64,000 nt of DNA from an uncultured Gammaproteobacteria bacterium (GTDB lineage Bacteria; Pseudomonadota; Gammaproteobacteria; Arenicellales; JAANXG01): assembly GCA_947258785.1 (NCBI GenBank), contig CAMYJT010000001.1:124001-188000 (forward strand), read 5' to 3'. Under the pieces are notes generated by a model. That model searched no databases, was not told where the DNA came from, and saw only the letters and a program-made list of their open reading frames with translations. Positions 57,527-64,000 of this stretch are shown one piece after another. Both the position numbers and the translations under genes were made by a program. Position 1 is the first letter of the stretch; every line of letters starts with the position of its first letter.

Positions 57527-59085
57527 GCGAGCGACCGCTTCAAGAGGCCTTCACCACGCTGCGGCGCTGGGCACAAGAGGCCCACGCGCAGGGATGGCTG
57601 GACGACACCGATCTTAACGAGGTCAACGCGGTCGAACGGGCGACGGCGGACGATCTGTTCGTTGATACACAACGGCGACCGCTGCTTGTCGGTTTGTTCG
57701 GTGGCACTGGGGTCGGTAAGAGCAGCCTGGTGAACCGGCTTGCGGGCGCGCCGATCGCCCGGATTGGCGTGGAACGGCCCACTTCGCGAGAGATTACCCT
57801 GTACCTGCACGAATCCCACGCCCTCGCCTCCCTGCCGGCGGAGTTTCCGGTTGACAAGACCCGCGTCTGCCGCCATCACGACGACTCGAAACGGGACGTG
57901 GGCTGGATCGACATGCCGGACATGGACAGCACCGAGGCCGCCAATAGGAAACTCGCTTTTGCCTGGCTGCCGTACATTGATTGGATCGTCTACGTCGTCA
58001 GCCCGGAGCGCTATCGGGACGACGCGGGCTGGCTGGTGCTCAAGGCGCGCGGGCACCGCCACCGGTGGCTGTTCGTCATGAACCACTGGGACCTCGGACG
58101 CCAACCCCAGGTCGATGAGTTCATGGATGACCTGGTACAGGCCGGGTTCGAACGGCCCACCGTGATCACCACCATCAGTACCGAACCCCCCGGCGACGAC
58201 GAGTTCCATCGGCTCGAGCAGACCATTCGCAATGCCATCGAACGGCACGGACTGGCGGAGCTGCAACGGCTCGGTGTTCTGTCCCGCCTGCGCGACATCG
58301 AGCAATTGACCGAGCAGCTCCGGACGAAGTTTGGGGACGAGCCGTCCTGGGCGTCGTACCTGGCCGCGCAGCTCGGCGATGCCCGGCAGACGCTCGAGCG
58401 GCTGGGTCAGGGGCTGCAGTGGCCGATCGAGGCCCTGGCCGAACGATTTCGAACCCCGCGGACCGGCTGGTTCCGCCGCACGCCTGCCGCCACCGGTCCA
58501 TCCTTTTCACTGGGCGAGGTCCGGGACGCCCTGTGCTCCGACCGGGTCCGTCGCCAGCTCGACGACCTGGTCAGCCGCACGGTGATCGAGGCGGGGAAAC
58601 GGGGCATCGCCACCACCGCGGTGTGCCGGGCTGTGGAGTCGAGCCTGGCCCACGCTGACGACGATCTGTCCGCGTCGGCGTTCGACGGCCTGCAGCGGGC
58701 GCTGGCCCGGCCCGGCACACCGCTGCAGCGGGCGGCCCAGGCCGCCCTGCGGGGTTTGTTCTACGGGCTGCCGTTGGCCACCGCCGGCTGGGCCGTGTAC
58801 CACACCGTGGCGCGCTACCGGCTCGCCGTCGCCGATACGGCCGCGTTTCTCGGTCTGGATTTCGCCGTACACAGTCTGTTGATGATTCTGCTCGCCTGGC
58901 TGGTCCCGTTCGTCGTCCATCGCTGGACGCGGCCCACGCGGCGTGCCGCCGCACGGCGCGGTTTGAACGCCGGTGTAGAGGAGGCCATTGCCGCGCTGAT
59001 CCAAAAACTCGAGACCGCCCACCACGACCTGGACGTACAGCGCCGGAAATTTTTGCACGCCGCGGGCTCAATCAGCGAGGGCTAG
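57523..59085 (+). CDS. GTPase-like membrane protein, second of a coupled pair
   Basis: 520 residues from GTG 57523. P-loop GGTGVGKSS (60-68), G3 DMPDMDS (130-136) with the same P-D-x-D-S variant as its neighbour, and G4 NHWD (187-190). After a helical middle there are two membrane segments (ALRGLFYGLPLATAGWAVYH and HSLLMILLAWLVPFVVHRW, about 405-480) and a coiled-coil tail (EEAIAALIQKLETAHHDLDV). The stop codon TAG (59083-59085) lies inside the terminal repeat of the adjoining element, so the C-terminus may have been reset by its insertion. Confidence 0.82.
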   Translation: MSERPLQEAFTTLRRWAQEAHAQGWLDDTDLNEVNAVERATADDLFVDTQRRPLLVGLFGGTGVGKSSLVNRLAGAPIARIGVERPTSREITLYLHESHALASLPAEFPVDKTRVCRHHDDSKRDVGWIDMPDMDSTEAANRKLAFAWLPYIDWIVYVVSPERYRDDAGWLVLKARGHRHRWLFVMNHWDLGRQPQVDEFMDDLVQAGFERPTVITTISTEPPGDDEFHRLEQTIRNAIERHGLAELQRLGVLSRLRDIEQLTEQLRTKFGDEPSWASYLAAQLGDARQTLERLGQGLQWPIEALAERFRTPRTGWFRRTPAATGPSFSLGEVRDALCSDRVRRQLDDLVSRTVIEAGKRGIATTAVCRAVESSLAHADDDLSASAFDGLQRALARPGTPLQRAAQAALRGLFYGLPLATAGWAVYHTVARYRLAVADTAAFLGLDFAVHSLLMILLAWLVPFVVHRWTRPTRRAAARRGLNAGVEEAIAALIQKLETAHHDLDVQRRKFLHAAGSISEG

Positions 59086-59333
59086 TCTGCATATTGCACC
59101 AAGGCGGCGAAATAATGGTGTATCAAGTTGATTGTGTTCAATGATTCGGTCTTAGGTGATTCGTACAGTTTGTGCTTCTGCAATCGCCTATCCCGGCCCT
59201 GACTCGATCTCGAACGCCTGCACTAGCGCTTCACTCAACCCATAGCTCGCCATGAGTTTCGTTCCAGCGCGGCGTACAGACGCCCGATCTCTTCGCCAGC
59301 TTCCGGGATCCTTGGTGCAATATGCAGACTAGC
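59081..59333. mobile_element. MITE-like element with 24-bp perfect terminal inverted repeats (copy A)
   Basis: Left end 59081-59104 (GCTAGTCTGCATATTGCACC then AAGG) and right end 59310-59333 are exact reverse complements. The 253-bp unit has no transposase. On the minus strand a 21-codon frame (59253-59188, MASYGLSEALVQAFEIESGP then G) is left; its AFEIE also appears in copy B, so it may be the relic of a transposase N-terminus. The palindromic CTAG at both outer edges could be part of the repeat or a 4-bp target duplication. Confidence 0.8.
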
Positions 59334-59391
59334 GGTGCGTTGAGGGATCCATCGCTGACATTCCAGGCCAAGCCTGGGACAATGCCTGGCC

Positions 59392-60738
59392 ATGCCGGAC
59401 CCCACCGCCACGACGCCAGATACCGCAATTGAAACCGGGCTACTCGCCCCGCTGGCCGCGCGCATGCGCCCGCGCGCGCTGGGTGAGTTCGCCGGCCAGA
59501 CGCACTTGTTGGCGGCAGGTAAGCCGCTGCGCCGCGCGCTGGAAGGCGGACTGCTGCACTCCATGGTGCTGTGGGGACCACCAGGCACCGGTAAGACCAC
59601 CCTGGCCCAGCTGCTCGCGCGACGCGCCGACGCTCAATTCCTGCGCATTTCGGCGGTGCTGGCGGGCGTCAAGGACATCCGCTCCGCCATCGACCGCGCG
59701 AAACGGCTCCGGCACGAGGCGCAGCGCGCCACGGTGTTGTTCGTGGACGAGGCCCACCGCTTCAACAAGGCGCAGCAAGACGCCTTCCTGCCCCATGTCG
59801 AGGACGGCACCGTGACCTTTATCGGCGCCACCACGGAGAACCCGTCTTTCGAGCTCATCTCCGCCCTGCTGTCCCGGGCCCGCGTCTATGTGCTCAAACC
59901 ACTCGACCGGGACGACTGCCGCGGCGTCATCGACCGGGCCTTGGCCGACCGCGATCACGGCCTCGGTGGATTGGGGGTGGAGATTGCCGACGACTGCCGC
60001 GACCGGCTCGCCGATGCCGCCGACGGCGACGCCCGGCGCGCATTGAATTTCCTGGAGATGGCCGTCGACCTTGCCGCCGCCGGGGATGAGTCACCGGTGG
60101 TGACCGCCCCAATCGTCGGTGAGGTCATCAGTGGCGGCTCCCGGCGCTTCGACAAGGGCGGAGAAGTGTTCTACGACCAGATCTCCGCCTTGCACAAATC
60201 GGTGCGCGGTTCGTCGCCGGATGCTGCGCTCTACTGGTACGTCCGCATGGTCGACGGCGGTTGCGACCCGGTGTACATCGCCCGGCGCGTGGTGAGGATG
60301 GCGTCGGAGGACATCGGCAACGCCGACCCGCGTGCGCTGCACCTCGCCCTCAACGCGTGGGACGCCTACGACCGGCTCGGCAGCCCGGAGGGCGAGTTGG
60401 CCATCGCCCAGGCCATCGTTTATCTCGCCTGCGCCGCCAAGAGTAACGCCGTGTACCGGGCCCTCGATGCCGCCACCGACGACGTCAGCAGCTATGGTTC
60501 GCGTGAGGTGCCGCTGCACCTGCGCAACGCCCCGACGCGACTGATGAAAGACCTCGGTTACGGACGACGCTATCGCTACGCCCACGATGAACCGGAGGGC
60601 TACGCGGCAGGTGAAAATTATCTGCCGGAGGACCTGCCACCGCGCCGGTACTACCGACCGGTGCCCCGCGGCCTGGAACAAAAGATCGCCGAGAAACTCA
60701 TGCGACTGCGCAACCTTGACCGGAAGGCGAAGCCATAG
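59392..60738 (+). CDS. rarA: Replication-associated recombination protein RarA (MgsA)
   Basis: AAA+ ATPase of the clamp-loader/RuvB group acting at stalled replication forks. It opens [20 protein letters not shown], with Walker [10 protein letters not shown] (K68), Walker [21 protein letters not shown], sensor region [20 protein letters not shown], and C-terminal [20 protein letters not shown] plus [20 protein letters not shown], which are RarA/WRNIP1 hallmarks. The 448 residues are the normal length. The ATG at 59392 lies 58 bases after the mobile element end. Confidence 0.96.
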   Translation: MPDPTATTPDTAIETGLLAPLAARMRPRALGEFAGQTHLLAAGKPLRRALEGGLLHSMVLWGPPGTGKTTLAQLLARRADAQFLRISAVLAGVKDIRSAIDRAKRLRHEAQRATVLFVDEAHRFNKAQQDAFLPHVEDGTVTFIGATTENPSFELISALLSRARVYVLKPLDRDDCRGVIDRALADRDHGLGGLGVEIADDCRDRLADAADGDARRALNFLEMAVDLAAAGDESPVVTAPIVGEVISGGSRRFDKGGEVFYDQISALHKSVRGSSPDAALYWYVRMVDGGCDPVYIARRVVRMASEDIGNADPRALHLALNAWDAYDRLGSPEGELAIAQAIVYLACAAKSNAVYRALDAATDDVSSYGSREVPLHLRNAPTRLMKDLGYGRRYRYAHDEPEGYAAGENYLPEDLPPRRYYRPVPRGLEQKIAEKLMRLRNLDRKAKP

Positions 60739-60802
60739 ACAGCCTTCCGCAAGTGCGACAACATTTGCATCACAACGGCAGCCCTCGCCCGGAGAGTTTA
60801 CG

Positions 60803-61324
60803 ATGCTAAGCAAGACAACTCGTGGCCTGATCGGCACACTGACCACCTGCCTGCTCGTGTGGCACACCGGCGCCATCGCGGGCCGGCTCACCCATACTCC
60901 CTACACCCCACAGAAGGTCGTGTTCGACTTTTATTTCAACGCGCCCGAGGCCATAGGAGCGGGATTGTATTGGGTGCGTGGCCTGTTAAACCCCCTGTCG
61001 GAACACCCCTACGACTATGCGCCGGACGACCACCGCGTGGTGATCGTGCTGCACGGCGTGGAGGTCGTTACCCTGGCTAAGCACAATTACGAACAATACC
61101 GTGATGCCGTCGAGCGCATGCGCTACTACTCGGAACTCGGGGTGTCGTTCCGGGTGTGCGCACTGTCCCTGCAGGAGTTCAACTACCGGCCCGAGGACCT
61201 GCACGACTTTGTCGATATCGTGCCGTCGGCCTTCGCCGAGCTCGCCCACTGGCAGCAGCGGGGATACGCCCTGATCCAGCCGCAAATCCTGGAGAAAATT
61301 TATGCCACCGAACAAATACGCTGA
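60803..61324 (+). CDS. Exported DsrE/F-like protein
   Basis: 173 residues from ATG 60803, with GGAGAG before it. Signal peptide RGLIGTLTTCLLVWHTGAIA. The mature domain follows the DsrE-like pattern: KVVFDFYFNAPEAIGAGLYW, HRVVIVLHGVEVVTLAKHNY, RMRYYSELGVSFRVCALSLQ, and a VPSAFAELAHWQQRGYALIQ ending. A single Cys in VCALSL sits where sulfur-handling members keep a reactive cysteine. A periplasmic sulfur-relay role is possible but unproven. Confidence 0.82.
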   Translation: MLSKTTRGLIGTLTTCLLVWHTGAIAGRLTHTPYTPQKVVFDFYFNAPEAIGAGLYWVRGLLNPLSEHPYDYAPDDHRVVIVLHGVEVVTLAKHNYEQYRDAVERMRYYSELGVSFRVCALSLQEFNYRPEDLHDFVDIVPSAFAELAHWQQRGYALIQPQILEKIYATEQIR

Positions 61325-61400
61325 CGGCCTCGTACCTCGCCCCAATACCTAACGCCGTTCCCGTTCCCCGGCAACTTTGATCCGCAGGGATAGACTAGCC

Positions 61401-62558
61401 ATGAAGCGCAAAGCACTGAGATTGGACACCCGCTTGATCCACGTTGGTGAACCGGAGCCCCGCATTGCTGGTGCGGTCAGCATGCCGGTGTTTCAGTCCG
61501 CCACCTTCGAAGCCCTGGGCCGCACCGATTATCACGATCTGGGCTACATCCGACTCAATAACACGCCCAACCACATCCAGCTCCATGCGAAACTGGCGGA
61601 TGCGGAGGGCACCGAGGCCGCACTGGTCACGTCCAGCGGGATGGCCGCCATCACGACGACCCTGTTGAGCGTGTTGACCGCCGGCGATCACTTGCTGGCC
61701 CAGGACTGCTTGTACGGCGGCACCCATAACTTCATCACCGAGGACCTGATGGATGTCGGGATTGACTACGACTTCATCGACGGCAGCGACCCCGCGTCGT
61801 GGCCGGACCGGCTCCGACCCGCCACCCGGGCCATCTACGTGGAGACGATGACCAACCCGTTGCTCGGCGTTGCCGACCACACAGCGCTGGTCGATTTCGC
61901 GCAAACCCACGGTCTGCTGACCATCATCGACAACACCCTGGCAACGCCGATCAATTTCCGGCCGCACGAACACGGCTATGACATCGTCGTGCACAGCGGT
62001 ACCAAATATCTCAACGGGCACTCGGACATTGTTGCCGGCGCGGTCATGGGCGCACACGACGTCATCGCACAAGCGAAGCGCAAGCTCGATCATCTGGGCG
62101 GCTGCCTCGATCCCCACGCCTGTTTTCTGCTCCAGAGGGGCCTGAAGACCTTGGGCCTGCGCGTGCGGGCCCAGAACCGCAACGCTCTGGCGATCGCCGA
62201 AGCCCTGGCGGCCCACCCCTCGGTGATCCAGGTGAATTACGCCGGCCTCCCGTCGCACCCGCACCATGACCGCGCTGCAACTCTGTTCGACGGTTGCGGT
62301 GGCCTGCTGAGCTTCGAGGTCGCCGGCGGGGTGTGCACGGCGGACGCGTTCATCGACCGCCTGCGGCTGCCGGTCCGGGCGCCGAGCCTGGGCGGAGTCG
62401 AGAGCCTGGTCACGCGACCGGCGGCGACCTCACACGCCGGTATGACGACACAAGACCGGCAGCGGCTCGGTATCGGCGACGGGCTGATCCGCATTGCAGT
62501 CGGGATCGAGGATACCGATGACCTCGTCGCCGACTTCGAACAAGCCCTGAATGCTTGA
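61401..62558 (+). CDS. Trans-sulfuration PLP enzyme (Cys/Met metabolism family)
   Basis: 385 residues from ATG 61401. VGEPEPRIAGAVSMPVFQSA, the phosphate-binding Tyr/Arg pair in LGYIRLNNTPN, EGTEAALVTSSGMAAITTTL, VETMTNPLLGVADHTAL, and the PLP lysine in VVHSGTKYLNGHSDIVAG identify a cystathionine gamma-synthase / beta-lyase / gamma-lyase type enzyme. Substrate choice within the family cannot be fixed from sequence by eye. There are no methionine genes next to it. A TTG eight codons earlier is possible but has no ribosome site. Confidence 0.9.
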   Translation: MKRKALRLDTRLIHVGEPEPRIAGAVSMPVFQSATFEALGRTDYHDLGYIRLNNTPNHIQLHAKLADAEGTEAALVTSSGMAAITTTLLSVLTAGDHLLAQDCLYGGTHNFITEDLMDVGIDYDFIDGSDPASWPDRLRPATRAIYVETMTNPLLGVADHTALVDFAQTHGLLTIIDNTLATPINFRPHEHGYDIVVHSGTKYLNGHSDIVAGAVMGAHDVIAQAKRKLDHLGGCLDPHACFLLQRGLKTLGLRVRAQNRNALAIAEALAAHPSVIQVNYAGLPSHPHHDRAATLFDGCGGLLSFEVAGGVCTADAFIDRLRLPVRAPSLGGVESLVTRPAATSHAGMTTQDRQRLGIGDGLIRIAVGIEDTDDLVADFEQALNA

Positions 62559-62688
62559 CCCGATGGCTTGCCAAGTTCATCTGTCAATTCTAGGCTGCGA
62601 ATAACTGCAAACATCACCCGCATCGGGGACTCAATTACAACTACGCTGATAGATTTGGACATGAGCAGACTTTACCCGGTAAATTTTC

Positions 62689-63063
62689 GTGCCTTGCGAT
62701 CTCTTGATCCGGATATCCGGCCGCCGGGCCGGTACGGCGTCACACCACGTGGCCGGCGGTAGCTCCGTGGCCGCCTGGCCGACCCGTGCCATTGAGAGAT
62801 TCAGAGGCCTGACGCCGAAGGCCAAGTTCATCTCGATCTTAGTGACGATCAAGGTGTCGGTGGTGGCCTTTGTGGTCGCGATGATTCTCATGCTTCTGGG
62901 CCTGTTCGGCAGGTCAATCCACGGGCCGCCGCCACCGCTCCTTGTGTTCGCCCTACCGCTGCTCGCGGCGATTGCCGGCGGGTGGTTGTCGTTCGTTCTG
63001 ATGGGTCAATATTTTGAGCGCCGCAAACGACGGGAGGGCAGCGAACACCACGGAGGAATGTAA
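62689..63063 (+). CDS. Small two-helix membrane protein
   Basis: Two hydrophobic helices (FISILVTIKVSVVAFVVAMI, continuing LMLLGLFG, and LLVFALPLLAAIAGGWLSFV) are joined by a Pro-rich loop, with a basic tail (QYFERRKRREGSEHH). The frame opens at GTG 62689, but its first 40 residues look non-native, and an internal start just before the first helix is likely. No family recognised. Confidence 0.5.
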   Translation: MPCDLLIRISGRRAGTASHHVAGGSSVAAWPTRAIERFRGLTPKAKFISILVTIKVSVVAFVVAMILMLLGLFGRSIHGPPPPLLVFALPLLAAIAGGWLSFVLMGQYFERRKRREGSEHHGGM

Positions 63064-63088
63064 AAAAGCTCTGCTAAAGTCGGACATG

Positions 63089-63313
63089 ATGCCAATCAAG
63101 ATCGAGTACACGGCCGACCAACTCGGCGTAATATCCCATGCTGTTGCTAGGGTGACCGGGAACGATATTATACAGAGCGGAAACTCGATTTTTGATCAAC
63201 CGAATTTCAAGAATCTGCGGTACTGGATCATCGACCGCGAACAATGTACCGACTATGCGTCAGCCCTGCATTCCGGTGGATGTCATCGACTCCTCACGCA
63301 TCGGCCGAGCTAA
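63089..63313 (+). pseudogene. Short conserved-looking ORF, possibly frameshifted
   Basis: MPIKIEYTADQLGVISHAVA then VTGNDIIQSGNSIFDQPNFK and NLRYWIIDREQCTDY reads like a genuine alpha/beta domain. After TDY the frame becomes Ala/Ser/His-rich (SALHSGGCHRLLTHRPS) and stops. Other frames just downstream give VDVIDSSRIGRANGRLY. A frameshift within a longer gene of about 130 residues is a reasonable reading, but a natural short protein or a sequencing error cannot be excluded. Confidence 0.45.
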
Positions 63314-63390
63314 CGGCCGGTTGTACTAACGACTTGAGGCACATTCGTTGTAGGATTGGGGCGGACAAAGGCGGAGGCTTAGAAACGGCG

Positions 63391-63714
63391 ATGCGCATCG
63401 ATATTGATCAACTTACGGAAGCGGAACTCGTCGACCTGAATCGGCGTATCGTTGAGCGGTTGAAGTTCCTGGAGCAGATGCGGGCCCACTCGGAGATGCT
63501 CGAATTCAGCGTGGGGGACCGGGTGACCTTCACTCCGGACCGCAGAGGGCCGGTCACCGGCGTGTTGAGCAAGTACAACCGCAAGACGGTGACGGTAATA
63601 TCGGACGACGGTCAGCGGTGGAACGTATCACCAAGCTTCCTGCAAAGGACCGGTCCCGCAACGACATCACCCAAGGCCGGGAAGGTCATCCCCCTGAACA
63701 GCGAAGACCGCTGA
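63391..63714 (+). CDS. Small KOW/SH3-like protein, 107 residues
   Basis: ATG 63391 gives MRIDIDQLTEAELVDLNRRI VERLKFLEQMRAHSEMLEFS, a helical hairpin, followed by a small beta-barrel-like stretch VGDRVTFTPDRRGPVTGVLS, KYNRKTVTVISDDGQRWNVS and a Ser/Lys tail. It is similar in style to widespread small proteins of unknown function. The barrel resembles nucleic-acid binding KOW domains. The open frame upstream to 63244 overlaps the preceding gene and is excluded. Confidence 0.7.
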   Translation: MRIDIDQLTEAELVDLNRRIVERLKFLEQMRAHSEMLEFSVGDRVTFTPDRRGPVTGVLSKYNRKTVTVISDDGQRWNVSPSFLQRTGPATTSPKAGKVIPLNSEDR

Positions 63715-64000
63715 AACGGGTGCTGCCCAAGTCGGACGACACCGGCCATGATCAGACCAGACCTTGGACCCCTACAGCCCGTGCGTGCGGTCATGGACCG
63801 GTATCCGAGTCGTCGGTCATTCTGCAGCCCGGCCCGGCCGCGCTGACCGATGGTCTGTCGCAGGTGCAACGGATTATCGACGACTGGTGTTCCGAGCGGC
63901 AGCCGCGGCGCGCCGCCGGACTGGTTGCCGAATGATCGGAACGCCGATGCCCGCACTCCTCCATGCCTGACGACGTGTTGTGCAGAACACCCAACAGCCG
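63715..64000. other. Right-edge region without a supported gene
   Basis: 286 bases to the window end. Several overlapping frames exist on both strands, but none has a ribosome site or protein-like composition. I see no repeat-element end and no terminator. Confidence 0.4.

Noticed and set aside
57166..58305. 379-codon minus-strand open frame
   Set aside because: Antisense to the second GTPase gene, which has intact P-loop, G3 and G4 motifs. No protein family is visible in the mirror frame.
63618..63935. 105-codon frame overlapping the end of the KOW-like gene
   Set aside because: It starts inside that gene in another frame, lacks a ribosome site, and its composition is disordered and not protein-like.

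Overview
The window looks like chromosomal DNA of a fairly GC-rich gammaproteobacterium. Pointers are ubiquinone genes in the order ubiE-ubiJ-ubiB, the xerC-DUF484-dapF block, nudE-cysQ, a yrfG-type nucleotidase, rraA, zapE, mtgA, an IscR-type regulator heading a suf operon, and a PPi-dependent phosphofructokinase beside a membrane pyrophosphatase. The last pair is common in autotrophic, methylotrophic and sulfur-oxidising lineages of this class, but the species cannot be named from sequence alone. No rRNA, tRNA, prophage, CRISPR array or intact transposase gene was found.

Layout. 0-5.5 kb: iscR-sufB-sufC-sufD-sufS on the minus strand, with the first codons of a further gene at the left edge and an IscR-box-like operator upstream of iscR. 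5.7-10.3 kb: ubiE-ubiJ-ubiB, a DUF971 gene and hemB (minus). 10.4-14.5 kb: PPi-phosphofructokinase and a K+-dependent-type membrane pyrophosphatase. 14.9-20.1 kb: xerC, DUF484, dapF, a methyltransferase, cysQ and nudE. 20.2-24.6 kb: yrfG, rraA, a STAS-like protein, zapE and a lipoamide-dehydrogenase-like flavoprotein. 24.6-31.3 kb: accessory genes, including a tandemly duplicated HAD protein with an altered catalytic motif, a putative gluzincin, a Tat-exported MsrB, mtgA and an adenine-deaminase-like gene. 31.3-31.9 kb: a gene-free stretch with a well-formed candidate small RNA. 32-36.9 kb: formate-tetrahydrofolate ligase, a DMT exporter, a lipoprotein and a YpfJ-type zinc peptidase.

36.9-41.3 kb forms a coherent beta-alanine catabolic module. 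An omega-amino acid:pyruvate aminotransferase makes malonate semialdehyde and alanine, alanine dehydrogenase regenerates pyruvate, and a (methyl)malonate-semialdehyde dehydrogenase yields acetyl-CoA. 41.3-46.6 kb is a minus-strand acyl-CoA cluster (CaiB/BaiF CoA-transferase, acyl-CoA dehydrogenase, MmgE/PrpD, MaoC hydratase) with an uncharacterised P-loop protein at its head. 48-59 kb is accessory: a secreted Arg/His-rich protein, a 1208-residue gingipain-like (C25) protease with a DUF11 domain, a GlcG/HbpS-like protein, PilZ, patatin and EF-hand proteins, and a translationally coupled pair of divergent GTPases. 59.4-64 kb carries rarA, a DsrE-like protein, a Cys/Met-metabolism PLP enzyme and small uncharacterised genes.

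The least expected structure is a dispersed family of short elements whose ends read about TAGCCCGCATATTGCACC. One complete 253-bp copy has perfect 24-bp terminal inverted repeats (59081-59333). A second, diverged full-length copy lies at 47796-48011, with remnants at 12.2 kb and 28.7 kb. In both full copies the outer TAG of the element is the stop codon of the neighbouring gene.
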